Shown here piece after piece: positions 31,436-41,659 of a DNA stretch of 64,000 bases. The stretch is from positions 36,018,619 to 36,082,618 of the forward strand of contig OX457052.1 in assembly GCA_949752735.1 (NCBI GenBank). The letters are read 5' to 3'. The notes under the pieces are model-generated. The model saw only the letters and a list, made by a program, of their open reading frames with translations, did no database searches and had not been told where the DNA came from. Each line of letters begins with the position of its first letter. Positions within the stretch are counted from its first letter, which is position 1. This DNA comes from Lumbricus terrestris (Eukaryota > Annelida > Clitellata > Crassiclitellata > Lumbricidae). The position numbers and the translations under genes were made by a program.

Positions 31436-31727
31436 TAAGTACATTTACCCGACTTCGTTTACTATTACAGGTATTCATTATTGCGAGGGCCGGTAGGCAA
31501 TCTTTTCCACCCGCTTCCACACCACGTGACTGGACATCACAACCACAGAGCAATTGTTCTTCACCTTTCCGCAGGTCAGTGAGATTTGTAACCTGGTTGA
31601 CGGTGTCCAGAATAGAATGAACTTCCGGGAAGACTGTTTCATCATTAAAATGTGTTACCTCTAAGGTCATCCAATCAGTCGCATTTGATGTTTGCAACCA
31701 AATACAGGAAGAGTGTGAGCCATCCAA
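31436..31727 (-). CDS. Unidentified open frame, possible exon
   Basis: The upstream part of a 172-codon minus frame (starting at 31727) has mixed composition (WLQTSNATDWMTLEVTHFND, then DTVNQVTNLTDLRKGEEQLL) and ordinary codon variety, unlike the repeat-derived frames around it. The downstream half runs into the G-run repeats and is not credible. I recognise no domain. It may be an exon or an unknown transposon fragment, or chance. Confidence 0.2.
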
Positions 31728-32260
31728 TCGTGGAATTCGTCATTTACTACATGCCAATGCATTCAAATCAAAGTAAACAATTTATCACATTTACATTATC
31801 ATAGTTTCAGAAGATTGCTTTATAAGAAATTTTTTGATGACTCCCGCAAAGTATAACTTTAAAAATTGTTTTTATGACTGTTTCAATAATATCCGATATC
31901 CATTATTTTAGCCTCGTAGGCCATCTTTTGCTAATTAGAAATTAAAACGAATTCCATCATTATAACAAAATAAAGTATAAATAATGAAATAAGGAATATT
32001 TATAAAGGTGTCTACCGTAAAACGCCAATTTTCATAATTTACATTACTTAACGACTTCCCCTGGATGACGAGATCAAAGACTTTCACCGATCGTCGTATA
32101 ATCCCGTTAAACCTAAAAAGAACAAATTATATTTTGAATGATCAATGATTCTACTACAAACGTTACACGAAAAGTTAGAACTATGCCCGGATTCCATTAA
32201 ATGGGATATTCAACTCTCCAATAAGAAGCAGCTTTCTCGTTATTTTTATAGTGATGTAGA
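31728..32260. other. Gap with one GGTGT-box site
   Basis: AT-rich, and apart from the site at 31976-32019 nothing is recognised. Confidence 0.3.
31976..32019 (+). promoter_or_regulatory. TATA/GGTGT composite site
   Basis: TATAAATAATG starts 31 nt before GGTGTCTACCG, with TTTATAAA directly upstream of the box. Confidence 0.4.
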
Positions 32261-32261
32261 A

Positions 32262-32420
32262 ATTTTTATATAGCGTCTCTTTTATGTAGGCTACTCAGAA
32301 GTGATCCCGGTCCAACGACTGCTAAATATAACAGTGTTGAGGTCTCAAGGAAATGGTGGATTGAAATCTGGGCAATAGTTGGAGTGCAACAGGGGCCCCT
32401 TTCCATGTTAATTGTCGGAC
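32262..32420 (-). mobile_element. LINE-A tail fragment
   Basis: TTTTATATAGCGTCTCTTTT and CTACTCAGAAGTGATCCCGG are a reverse-oriented, diverged LINE-A 3' end. Confidence 0.45.
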
Positions 32421-32964
32421 CAGTCACTGAGAATGAAAGGTGTAGCCTTTTCGCGACGCATGCTATACAGATGACGCGAATGACGGATTGATACGTTCAC
32501 CGATATGACTATAGTAGGCCTACTTACGTGTGAGTTATTATATGAGATTGTCACGGGAAATTTCAGTAAATGACGTTGGGAACTGCATAATTATTACAGT
32601 CATAATTATGCGTTTGATGTCTTAGAATGCAATGCACAAGGAAAGTCATTACGTCACTTTCGTTTTCTTGTGGAGTCAGTCCAAAGTCTGTGTTAATAGA
32701 AGGGTGACGCTGGTGATCGTTTTTGTCATACATTGCAGCCTAACTGAAACTGCCTCCCCTGCGTTCGCTTTATCGACGATGCCATAGGAACGAAATGAAA
32801 AAAATATTTTAATTTGCAGCCAACGAGTTGCAAAAATCTATTTTAACTTAATTATGATCTATCCAGTATTCACCCCTCGCGCAAAATTATTTAAAATTCC
32901 CTGTTTAATTTAAAAGTTTCGATGAGTCAAGATGTAGTTAAACACTCGATGCATGCCACTTCAA
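32421..32964. other. Gap without recognised gene
   Basis: The stretch CACTTTCGTTTTCTTGTGGA near 32657 is repeated near 39290 with similar surroundings. It is otherwise unremarkable. Confidence 0.3.
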
Positions 32965-33665
32965 TCAATCAATCAATTACATCAATCACATCAATTTATA
33001 TAGCACCCCTTCAAGATCGTTACTCAGAGGCGCTCCCAACCGAGACCGGGTCAAAGAAATAGGTCTTGAGAAGAAGGTAGAAAGAGCCAGCAGAGTCACC
33101 GGGAAGCAAACGGAGAGCCGCAGGGAGGCCATTCCAGATAGCTGGACCCACCAAGGAAAATGCAATTCGCTGCATTGTAGCGGAACTACAAAAAGGGACA
33201 AGAAAGTTACCGCGGGCAGCTGACCGCAGCGAACGGCGCCTAGCTATATACATGTAGACGAAACTCTATAAGCAATGCGTTGCTGCAGTGGGAGCCAGTG
33301 GAGGTCGTCCCTCATGAAGGCTGATACGTGAGCAAACCGGTAGATGCCGCCAACCAAGCGGGCTACATATCGAAGGACCCTAACCAAAGAGTTCAGACGG
33401 ACCTGTGGGAGGTCAACATAAAGAGAGGAGCAGTAATCTAAGCGTCTGCTAACAAAGGCATGGACAAGAGTAGAAGATGCAGTGAATGAGAGAGAGCGAG
33501 CAACGACACGCAGCTGTCGAATTTGGTAATAGCAGGCACGTGACAGTGAAGAGATGTGCTTAGAGAAGGAGAGTTCTTGGTTCAAGATGACCCCAATGTC
33601 TCGAACAGAGGTAGAGAAGGTTACAAGGGTAAACTCATGTGTGAGAGTAGTATTTAGAACCCTTT
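32965..33665 (-). mobile_element. LINE-A 3' fragment, long copy
   Basis: Minus-strand frames give SFSKHISSLSRACYYQIRQL, RRLDYCSSLYVDLPQVRLNS, DDLHWLPLQQRIAYRV, then (after a frameshift near 33250) SLVGPAIWNGLPAALRL and a C-terminus ending near GSASE. This is the reverse-transcriptase C-terminal region and end of ORF2. The 3' end shows AGCGCCTCTGAGTAA and a TGATT-type tail at about 32967-32985. There is no catalytic YADD in this truncated copy. Confidence 0.85.
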
Positions 33666-34019
33666 ATAACGTGATCAAGAGAAGCTATTTAAACCCCAGA
33701 AGAGGGAAATTGCTTCAATATTTTGATTACGGCCTCTGTAACGTCATAGGACCTAGTCAAATCTGGATCCATCTATCCATTACTTCGTTAAACTTAAAGC
33801 AACGTATTGACAAATTAGATTCGCAGTTGTTAAATATAATAAAATAGTTTTAAAAGAATTTTGACACCAACTACTTCTTGAGCTCCTATCAAATAATTCT
33901 CGATAAGGTGAAAGAAAATGTTAAAAAATGAAAGAAGAACGAATTGAACACTCTAAAGAAGTTAACAGCCTCTGATCGATAGCAACCAACTGCCAAACAT
34001 TGCTCAAATAAATTAAAAT
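33666..34019. other. Gap with R100 fragment
   Basis: 33722-33782 is a minus-strand piece of the R100 retroposon (GGCCTCTGTAACGTCATAGG, AAATCTGGATCCATC). The rest is AT-rich and unrecognised. Confidence 0.4.
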
Positions 34020-35280
34020 GGATATAAATGTGTTTTATTTTCATAAACGTTTCATGTTTTTTTTATTATAAACTTATCCATAATTTATTTTTTAATAGAA
34101 ATAAATTGTGCCATTCTGTAGAGGGCATTTAGGGCGTTTTCGGATACTAAATAATTTGTCTTTTGATGACTGGAAGTGCTCAAAATAAATTAAAATGTGT
34201 GAAAATGGTAGGTTTTTTTACAACGCAAGCCGATATATCTGCGTAAACGTTTTTCAGCGGCTAAAACATCTTTTTTTTTTTGATTGAACATAAAACAGAC
34301 TTATTACTAGTTTTTATAGTTGAACATTGGACTTTATTATATTATGTAAACTATTTGTTTATACATAAATCATGTTTAAAACAGACTGAATCTAATTATA
34401 TTCCCTAGCGTAAGTATACGTTTTGTGGAATCGACGGGTACCCATGGTAAAAAATTCATAATTTCGAGGTGCATTCATATTTTCTAAACCTAAATATATC
34501 ATTCTGTGCAAAAATGAATGCTGAATACAGTGCCACAGTGGTATATACTTCCGGTTGTCAAAAGACAACTCAGTGAGCATGGAAATGTAGCCCCACATTC
34601 CCTCTATAGAACGGTATAATTTGTGTCTCTTAATATTAAAGGGCGGAAAAGTTACAGACGATATTCTAGGGCAGTGGCTCCCAACATTTTTTGACTTGAG
34701 GACCACTTTTTCTAAGTTGGAGGATACGAGGGCCACCTTTTTACCTGAAGGACATTTAGGGGGCCACAAGGTTAAAATTGTATTAACTAAAAGTGTATAA
34801 AATTGTTATTATTGATACAAAATATAATGTTTTATGTTATTAATAATTTTATTGACGTTAGAATAAAATAATTTGTGACATAAAATAATAATGTGTTCTA
34901 TCCTATGACTTCCTGTCCAAATTGCTAATTTTTTCATATATTTTTGATAATTTTTTTGAGAGATGAGGGTAATTTTCTGAGGCCTGGCGGGCCATTTTCT
35001 GAGGCCAGGCGGGCCACTTTTGGCCCGCGGGCCACGGTTGGGAACCGGTGTTCTAGGGGGTGGTATCCACCCTCTGGTACCTTGGGTTTATCGGGTGTAA
35101 CTCTTGAACGGTAGGGGGCATCATCAAATGTTTTAGCTCAAAATGTATCCCAATGAACCCTCTACACTCTACAGCTACCTATTTGTTCAAAATTTTATTC
35201 CAGACGGAACGCGTTTGATTTGCGAAAAACCGAGGGGGGTGGGTGGCAACCACCCCCTTGGTAGCCCGAGGGTTAAAACA
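34020..35280. repeat. Dispersed repeat E1, copy 2 (rearranged)
   Basis: 34020-34490 is the reverse complement of 30-460 and 34545-35275 matches 500-850 directly, after removing a hAT insertion (34672-35050). The stretch 34410-34515 also recurs as a direct repeat at 35312-35420 (CCTAAATATATCATT, GTGGAATC). The segment therefore contains both inverted and direct repetitions of E1 parts. It has no coding content. Confidence 0.7.
34672..35050. mobile_element. hAT MITE with 8-bp target duplication
   Basis: The ends are CAGTGGCTCCCAAC and GTTGGGAACCGGTG, imperfect terminal inverted repeats of hAT type. TTCTAGGG at 34664-34671 is repeated at 35051-35058, the 8-bp duplication expected for hAT. The internal GGCCCGCGGGCCAC and AGGCGGGCCA words are shared with 62411-62570. 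At 379 bp it has no transposase and must have moved using another element's enzyme. Confidence 0.9.
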
Positions 35281-35735
35281 CACAGACGATATTCTAAAAA
35301 TTATGTTCATGCATAAGTACACGTTTGTGGAATCAAAGCGGCCCATGCAATGTAAACATTTTAAAATTTCGACGCAGATTCATATATTTTAAAACCTAAA
35401 TATATCATTTTGTGCAGTAGTGAATGCTATATCCATTGTGTATTGCAATTTATGATATTATCTCAAACCAAACCCAAAATCCAAGATGGTGGGTACCCCC
35501 ACTCCCTTGGTAGTCATGTCACAATGGGCTTGGTAGCATGAGGGTTAAGCAGGGAGCACAATATGCCGTTAAACTTCCATGCTAAAGTTCTCATTAAAAA
35601 TATAAATTCTGATTGATTGATTGATTGATTGACTGACTGATTGTCTGATTCGTTGATTAAAGCAGCTTTTTATTGTAGCATCCTACATGTACATGTAGGC
35701 TATGCATGGTGGTTGGACAAAATAGTAAACACAAT
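35281..35735. other. E1-related flank and TTGA microsatellite
   Basis: 35312-35560 repeats E1 words. A GATTGATTGATTGATTGACT run lies at about 35610-35660 and could be a retroelement tail. Confidence 0.4.
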
Positions 35736-35845
35736 CACAAGGGAGAAGACAGGAAGATATCGAAAACATCATTTAGAAAGAGACGATTGAGACGGATGGG
35801 GCATGTTGCACGTATGAACAATGATCGAAGTAAGGAGATTTTATT
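35736..35845 (+). mobile_element. Short RTE-like LINE ORF2 end
   Basis: Translation gives RKRRLRRMGHVARMNNDRSK, the familiar xRxLRxxGHVxRM phrase near the C-terminus of RTE/CR1-like ORF2. Only about 100 bp is preserved. Confidence 0.55.
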
Positions 35846-35964
35846 GATAATATTATAGCCTAACCTATTGTAGGCCTACTCCATAATCATATTATAGATT
35901 TACGTGACTGCGCATTGAATGAGCTCCGCTTTAAAAGGACCTACATAATTTCAAAATCATCAAC

Positions 35965-36066
35965 TGGTCTAGTACCTTGCTCTGAAGTGCTGTAATATGC
36001 CGAGCAAATTTCTGTCTAGGGTAACGGCCTCTGTTGTCATAGACCCTGGTCAAATCGGATCCACTC
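35965..36066 (-). mobile_element. R100 retroposon copy
   Basis: It carries the full 100-bp word order on the minus strand: GGATCCGATTTGACCAGGGT, AGAGGCCGTTACCCTAGACA, GAAATTTGCTCGGCATATTA, CAGCACTTCAGAGCAAGGTA. Confidence 0.75.
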
Positions 36067-36774
36067 CACACACAGCCTACAATTAATTATTGCCTGAAAC
36101 TAGTTATTATTCAACGCTTTTCGTCAATTATAATAATGGTTTCTAATGGCAACGGACGATGCGCAAGCTCGCAGCTAGGCTTAATGGCGCCAGCCAGTAT
36201 CACGCAAAAATTTTAACATAGATTAGATAGGGGACAATCTACTTCTTCGAATAACATGTCCCTTGTTGCTCATAAATAGCTTAGATATAACATTTTAATT
36301 AGACAAAATTGCAATGAACGTGAAAAGTCAAATACAAAGTTTCTAGCTGCCGTAAAATTCGCTAAACACTCGTTAATATGATTTCTCGTTATACACTTTT
36401 TTAATGTATCCGACCGATCCTATATAAGCGTCAGAAACATCCATGCATTATCGCTTCTCGACCTGTTGGTCAAGATCAAAATGAAACTAAATGCTCTAGG
36501 GCTTTACTACAGTGCCTTAGCATCCGTGCAATGATAGCCAGTACTATTGCCTATAGAGTATAGCCGACCGGGCCTCTGGCACAGGTTAACACCTTGTAAG
36601 CTCGTGTTCTGCAGGGGGACCGTACGCGGTCAACCCCTTCACTTTGAAAAAACAGAAGCAGGAGGAGGGACCGTTTAAATACGGTCAACCCCTTTCATTT
36701 TGAAAAACAAAAAATAATATAAAGGACGCTATGTAGAGCGCCGAACACGATTCGAAGGAAAGGGCGCACAATCA
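36067..36774. other. Gap with a 55-bp tandem duplication
   Basis: GGGACCG...GGTCAACCCCTT followed by CATTTTGAAAAA-type sequence occurs twice (about 36615-36655 and 36672-36708). Nothing else is recognised. Confidence 0.4.
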
Positions 36775-37520
36775 AAACCTGTGTTCAATGCTGCTCGAGT
36801 TCCTCGATTCTCCTACATCTCTACATTCATGACTGAACAACTTCGATGGCTCCATCTCTCTGCCCTTAAGTTTGCAATCCAAAGTTCTTGTTTTGGGTTT
36901 TATGTCACAATTGGGTTTTGCTCCGAAGTAACCTTTAATTCTCTCCCATTATATCCCATAACTCCCTGCCCACAGCCGAACAGACCCAACAGCAAACCAC
37001 GATGTAATTCTTCCACGCAATTATTCTAAACAATGAAACCGACTTCTTTGTGATCTCAGGCTTCGTCCCTCTCTGCCACTTCGTTGCGTCCTCTTAGATT
37101 CATTCATTCATTCATTCATTCATTCATTCATTCATTCAAATATTTGTATATAGCGCCTTTTCACTGAAACTACTCAGTGGCGCTCCCGATTCCAGCACGG
37201 TCAAACACGACGGTTTTTAAATGCTCATAGAATGCATCAGAGAGTGGTCTGGAGAACAGGCGCAGCTCAAGTGTGATGGCATACCATACCATCGGGCCAA
37301 CCACAGAAAAAGCACGACTCTGCATGACCCTCTGATCGGCTAGACATTTTGTTCCTCGCGTCAGGGCAGCCACGGCTTAATCCAGATGCTTTGTCTGCAC
37401 AGGGAAGTTCCACTCTATGGAATGGACTTTGCCATCAGTTCTCTCGGTCTTTCTCTCAGGTAGTGTTTCTTCATCTTTCTCTCGCTTCAAATCCTGCTTT
37501 TTCTGTCGGGATTCGCACGT
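36775..37520 (+). mobile_element. LINE-A fragment interrupted by a second LINE
   Basis: 36775-37095 and 37385-37520 together parallel the uninterrupted copy at 52730-53200 (AARVPRFSYISTFMTEQLRW at the start; TLWNGLCHQFSRSFS-like near the end). The piece between, 37100-37385, is a minus-strand LINE-A 3' end that inserted later. Confidence 0.7.
37100..37385 (-). mobile_element. Nested LINE-A 3' end
   Basis: It begins on the plus strand with an ATTC-repeat tail (37100-37137), then TATATAGCGCC and CTCAGTGGCGCTCCCGATTC. The minus frame reads SRAFSVVGPMVWYAITLELR through RAGIGSATE, the ORF2 C-terminus. A GN-type Trp-Asn motif is altered to WYA. Confidence 0.8.
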
Positions 37521-37900
37521 AACGAGAATGCTGTTCACTGTTTTTTTAACGTGCAGTTGTACAAAAATGCGCAGTTGTAAATGAATTTGCGCAGTTGAGA
37601 AAGCAATCTTGTGCAGTGAAAATCATTAAAACGGTGAGTGTGAACCGAATTGATGGTAATTCACTATGGATGATCGGAATAGAACGAAAGGGTTGTGCAT
37701 TGGAAAAATACGAAATATGGTAAAAGGTTATATTGTGTTTCTTGGGTAAGTTGAACAGTGTGTAGGACTGTAGGCCTATGTGACTCGTGAGCATGAAATC
37801 ATTGGTGTAGCGTGTGTTTAACGACGTTTCACTATAAGAAAGATCTCTACTCTACTTCTTTTCCCATACTATGCACTACAGTCATCTAATCTAAAAAAAA
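37521..37900. other. Gap with a short 20-bp repeat
   Basis: TGCGCAGTTG or a close variant occurs four times between about 37550 and 37615. It is otherwise unrecognised. Confidence 0.35.
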
Positions 37901-37904
37901 ACAT

Positions 37905-38240
37905 CTGCAAGGAGCATCAAACAGCACAGCTATTCAGAAGCGCTCTCGTCGTGACAGGCAAATGAAAGAGAAAGGTCTTCAAGCGGCAAGACGACGCAGG
38001 TTAATCCCAACCAGAATACTGCTACGAATTGCAGTAGGTCATTCCAGATTTAGGGATCCACAATTATATTGCAAAGAATCGATGCTCTGCCTCAATGAGG
38101 TTATCTCATGTGCAAATAGATCAGGGCGGTCATTCATTCACCAAGTGATATTGCGTGTCACCTCTTCAGTAGAACTACTCAGAAGCGCTCCGAACCCACT
38201 CCAGGTCGATTTTCATACCAGCCAGAAAGCAAAGTGAGCT
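37905..38240 (-). mobile_element. Two decayed LINE-A 3' pieces
   Basis: TATTCAGAAGCGCTCTCG (37931-37948) and CTACTCAGAAGCGCTCCGAA (38174-38193) are reverse-oriented LINE-A tails with some ORF2-end sequence between them. Confidence 0.5.
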
Positions 38241-38684
38241 GACCGTATGAACTAAGGCATCGGAAGTAGCAATCACTAAGACTATAGGGCTACAGTTCTG
38301 TACTGAACTCGCAAATGTAGGCAGGAGTGAGGCCAAGCACTGCTAGCTGGTCTGTTACAGTACGCGTACAGTTGTATCTTAAAAAGCCTTTGTGCAATTA
38401 GTTATATGTAACATGCTGCGTTTTGCCAGCCTAAAATGCTAATTAAACGAAAATTGAATTGAATTGAATTGAATACTAAGACCTGCATCTTCTGGCATCG
38501 AAAGCGGTTAAAGCTATGACTATGTATCTTGGCCTACCAATTGCCAGTCTGAGTTGCCTTCACCGCGCCATAATTATACGCTCTGTAGCCCGCCTTATTG
38601 GTGGCATAACATAATATTCAGACACCTAATTAGTCTGCTTTAATTACTTTTGCTCGTTTATCCACTGTGTAGAACCGAACCTCT
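38241..38684. other. Gap without recognised gene
   Basis: A GAATTGAATTGAATTGAAT run at about 38455-38475 and a weak GGTGT site (ACACC 38622-38626). Nothing else is seen. Confidence 0.3.
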
Positions 38685-38880
38685 TCGGTGGTAGTACCAT
38701 CAACTTGGAATGGCCTCTCATTGATGCTACGATCCCTTTCTAAATGTCCTTCTCAGGCATTTTTCTCTCGTCTTATGACAGATTTATTTTGCCGCTTGCT
38801 GAGGTTGAAGGCGATTCTGAATAAAGTTTTCTTCAAATGGCGCTAAGCAGCTTCACTTAATTTATGAATGAATGGATATC
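38685..38880 (+). mobile_element. LINE-A 3' fragment
   Basis: A short translation STTWNGLSLMLRSLSKCPSQ-like run (38695-38755), then a diverged GGCGCTAAG tail and GAATGAATGG at the end. Confidence 0.55.
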
Positions 38881-38922
38881 CGTCCTGTATTAATGTCGTC
38901 GGAGCGGCAAAATTTATTGAAA

Positions 38923-38964
38923 CTAATTGTACACCTCTTTTATTGTGTGTAAGCTCCTTATAAG
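38923..38964 (-). promoter_or_regulatory. TATA/GGTGT composite site
   Basis: The minus strand has TATAAGGAG starting 27 nt before GGTGTACAATTAG, with ATAAAAGA ahead of the box. Confidence 0.4.
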
Positions 38965-39346
38965 TAAAAGTAGAAGCGAAATTACAAGACTAGTATATAA
39001 TTCGCAGCTCCAGCAAGACTGGCAATCAAGCGACGAGATGCATTAAGTAGCGATTAGAGTTGAATAATTCGATCAAAAACTTGATAAATTAATAATGTGA
39101 TCGGCTTTGGAGTCAATTTAACTAATAATTATGTCAATGACACGATGTAAATGCGACTGAACTTGGACTTTGGACCTTTGGTCAAAGAGAAGGAGAAGAA
39201 GTCGGACGCTCTGGATCAATCGCATTTGAGTAGAATAATTATGCAATACAAAATGGAATGACTTTAATGAGGAAGTTCGACGGCGAACTCACTTTCGTTT
39301 TCTTGTAGAGTCTGCTCTAATTCTTGTTGGTTTTCACTGAATTATT
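38965..39346. other. Gap without recognised gene
   Basis: AT-rich. The CTCACTTTCGTTTTCTTGTA word at about 39288 recurs near 32655. Nothing else is recognised. Confidence 0.3.
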
Positions 39347-39446
39347 GGATGGATGGATCCGATTTGACCAGGGTCTGTCTTACCCTGTACAGAAATTTGC
39401 TCGGCATATTACAGCACTTAAGAGCAAGGTGCTAGACACCAGCTAA
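39347..39446 (+). mobile_element. R100 retroposon copy with target duplication
   Basis: The insertion starts GGATGGATGGATCC and ends near GACACCAGCTAA. It is flanked by TTCACTGAATTATT (39333-39346) and TTCACTGATTTATT (39447-39460), 14-bp direct repeats with one mismatch. Variable, longer duplications point to LINE-type insertion. Confidence 0.75.
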
Positions 39447-39782
39447 TTCACTGATTTATTGTAATCTTATATAAATTATATTTCAGTAAGTCTGTGTGTT
39501 TGTTTGTTTGTTTGTTTGATTGTTTGATTGTTTGGTTGTTAGCAATGCACGGTCACAGTTTTGAAGCAATCGACACCAATCCTTCGCATGGGGGTCGGGG
39601 TCAACCCGACACAGGTTATTGGGGGGTCGGCGAGTCTCTGCCACCATGGGGACCAGGGTGGGAGGGGCAAAACCCCTCATTTTCCCTACTTTTTCAGCCG
39701 TTGCCATGCATAGTTTCACACTTATTCATCTGAAACGTTGCAACTACACATATTTTTACACGGGCCACCTCGCCTCCGCAAA

Positions 39783-39815
39783 CACACACCTCGGCCCTGC
39801 GGGCCGAGGTGTGTG
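39783..39815. other. Perfect 15-bp hairpin
   Basis: CACACACCTCGGCCC, loop TGC, then GGGCCGAGGTGTGTG. It marks the left edge of the minisatellite. Confidence 0.85.
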
Positions 39816-39829
39816 CTTGGGGAGGAGGG

Positions 39830-41130
39830 GGTGGGGAAGGGTGGGGAGTGGTGGGGAGGGGGTGGGGAAAGAAAGTTTTTCCGGAAAACCAAAATTTCAC
39901 GGGTTGTTTACTGGTGGATGTCGGAAGTGTGGTAGGGTGTCGTGGTGTGTGGTGGGACGTGGAGGGGTGGGAGAATGGGGTTGGGGGAGAGGGGAAAGGG
40001 AATTGGGGAAGAAAGTTTTTCCCCGAAAATCAAAATTTCACCGGTGGCTTACCGGTGGAGGTCGGAGTGTAGTGGGGTGTCGTGGGGTGTGCTGGGGTCG
40101 AGAGGAGGGAGAGTGGTGTGTGGTGGGAGGTGGAGGGATGGGAGAGTGGGGGAGGTGTGGGAGAGGGGAAGTGGAATGGGGGGAAGAAAGGCTTTCCCCG
40201 AAAATCAAAATTTCACGGGGGGCTTACCGGTGGAGGTCGGAGTGTGGTGGGGTGTCGTGGAGTGGGAGTGGGAGAGTGGGGGAGGAGTGGGGTATGGGTG
40301 GGGTAGGGGTGGTGTGGGGAAAATTGGGGAAGAATTTTTTTTCCGAAAATCAAAATTTCACGGGTGGCTTACCGGTGGAGGTCGGAATGTGGTGGGGTGT
40401 CGTGGGGTGTGGTAGGTGGAGGGGGTGGGAGAGTGGGGGTGGTGGGGAGTGGGGGCGGGAAAATATTTTCTCGAAAATCAAATTTCACGGTTGGCGTAAC
40501 GATGGAGGTTGGAGAGTGGTGTGGTGTCGTGGGCGTGGTGGGGTGGAGGGGATGGGAGAGTGGGGTGGGGATGGAGAGAGTGGTGGGGTTGGGAGAGTGG
40601 GGGAGATGTGGGGAGGGGTGGGGGTAGGGTGGGGAATTTGGGGAAGAAAGTTTTTCCCGAAAATCAAAATTTCACGGCTGGCTTACCGATGGAGGTCGGA
40701 GTGTCGTGGGGTGTCGTGGGGTGTGGTGGGGTGGAGGGGTGGGAGAATGGTGGTGGTGGAAGAGTGGGGAATTTTTTCCCGAAGATCAAAATTCCACGGT
40801 TCGCATACCGGTGGAGGTCAGAGAGTGGTGGGGTGTCGTGGGTGTGGTAGGGGTAGAGGGGTGGGAGAGTGGGAGGAGTGGGGTGGGGAGTGGGGTGGGA
40901 GAAATTTTTCCCGAAAATCAAAATTTCACGGGTGGCTTACCGGTGGAGGTCGGAGTGTGGTGGAGGGCTGGAAGGGGAGAAAGGGGTGGGGAAAATTTTC
41001 CTCGATAATCTATATTTCACGGGTGGCTTACCGGTCGAGGTCGGAGTGTAGTGGGGTGTCGTGGAGTTGGGGTGGGAGAAGAAATTTTGTCCGGAAACCC
41101 AAATTGTCAGAGTGTGGTGAAGGGGTGGGA
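39830..41130 (+). repeat. Minisatellite with conserved 45-bp core and variable G-rich linkers
   Basis: The core has CGAAAATCAAAATTTCACGG, TGGCTTACCGGTGGAGGTCG and GAGTGTGGTGGGGTGTCGTG. It recurs at about 39885, 40025, 40197, 40344, 40473, 40659, 40782, 40912, 41004 and 41090. Linkers of GGGGAG/GGTGG words make the spacing uneven (about 85-185 bp). Confidence 0.8.
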
Positions 41131-41225
41131 GTTGGAGAGGGAGAAGAAAAAAATTTTGGGAGGGAGGGATTGGCCAGCAACGGTTGAATCGTAAAATCCC
41201 CGGGCAACGCCGGGTGCCCCAGCTA

Positions 41226-41430
41226 GTTGTTACATGTTTTAACGACACTGCCATATCAGAGATGATTAGTGTCGCCACGCCATTTAGGTCCCCGTGGACG
41301 GACCGTGCTAGCCCGAGATTTGAATCTCTGAAACAGGCACCTTCGGGATTCGAACCGCGGTCCGCACGCTCTTTCACAGAGTGATTTGCGTACAGACGCG
41401 CGGCCTTACCGGTATAGCCAAGCGAGCCAT
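41226..41430 (-). mobile_element. tRNA-derived SINE (S2), full-length copy
   Basis: The minus strand begins GGCTCGCTTGGCTATACCGG (A-box region), then GCGGTTCGAATCCCG (strong B box) and ATCTCGGGCTAGCAC. The tail GGCGACACTAATCATCTCTG and GTGTCGTTAAAACATGTAAC is found without a head at 2640, 7950, 25418, 45410, 51053 and 61160. It abuts the Helitron-like terminus. Confidence 0.82.
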
Positions 41431-41459
41431 TTTCCTGATTTATTGTGATCGACACCTAG

Positions 41460-41502
41460 TATAAATCACATAAATCAAACATTTCTAAAGGTGTCTAATG
41501 TA
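41460..41502 (+). promoter_or_regulatory. TATA/GGTGT composite site
   Basis: TATAAATC starts 30 nt before GGTGTCTAATG, with TTTCTAAA directly upstream. Confidence 0.45.
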
Positions 41503-41659
41503 GAAGTTCTAAAAGTTTCTAAATTTCATTGTATAGCGACATCTACAGGCAGTCGCAGACTCCAACCAAACTTCGCAAATTGTTTCACATTTTACTTCAC
41601 GCTCATTATAATTATAAAATAATTCATGTGTGTTACTTGATCTATTTATTTCTTGCATT

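Larger units (their letters stand above)
39480..41226 (+). mobile_element. Helitron-like element carrying a G-rich minisatellite
   Basis: The right end shows CCCCGGGCAACGCCGGG, a short spacer and CTAG followed by T (41223-41226), as for a Helitron 3' end. The body from about 39830 is a G-rich array. The left part (39560-39790) is related to 26370-26850. The 5' boundary (expected to start with TC after an A) is not certain, and the TTTG/GATT-rich run at 39497-39540 may lie outside. Long Gly/Trp/Val frames here are artefacts of G-rich repeats. Confidence 0.5.

Noticed and set aside
33841..33890. GGTGT on the minus strand near 33867
   Set aside because: The TTTAAA part lies on the wrong side and no TATA-like sequence is at the usual distance, so it was not counted as a composite site.
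39619..41187. 522-codon Gly/Trp/Val-rich frame
   Set aside because: It translates the G-rich minisatellite. Several phases stay open at once and the repeat length is not a multiple of three.
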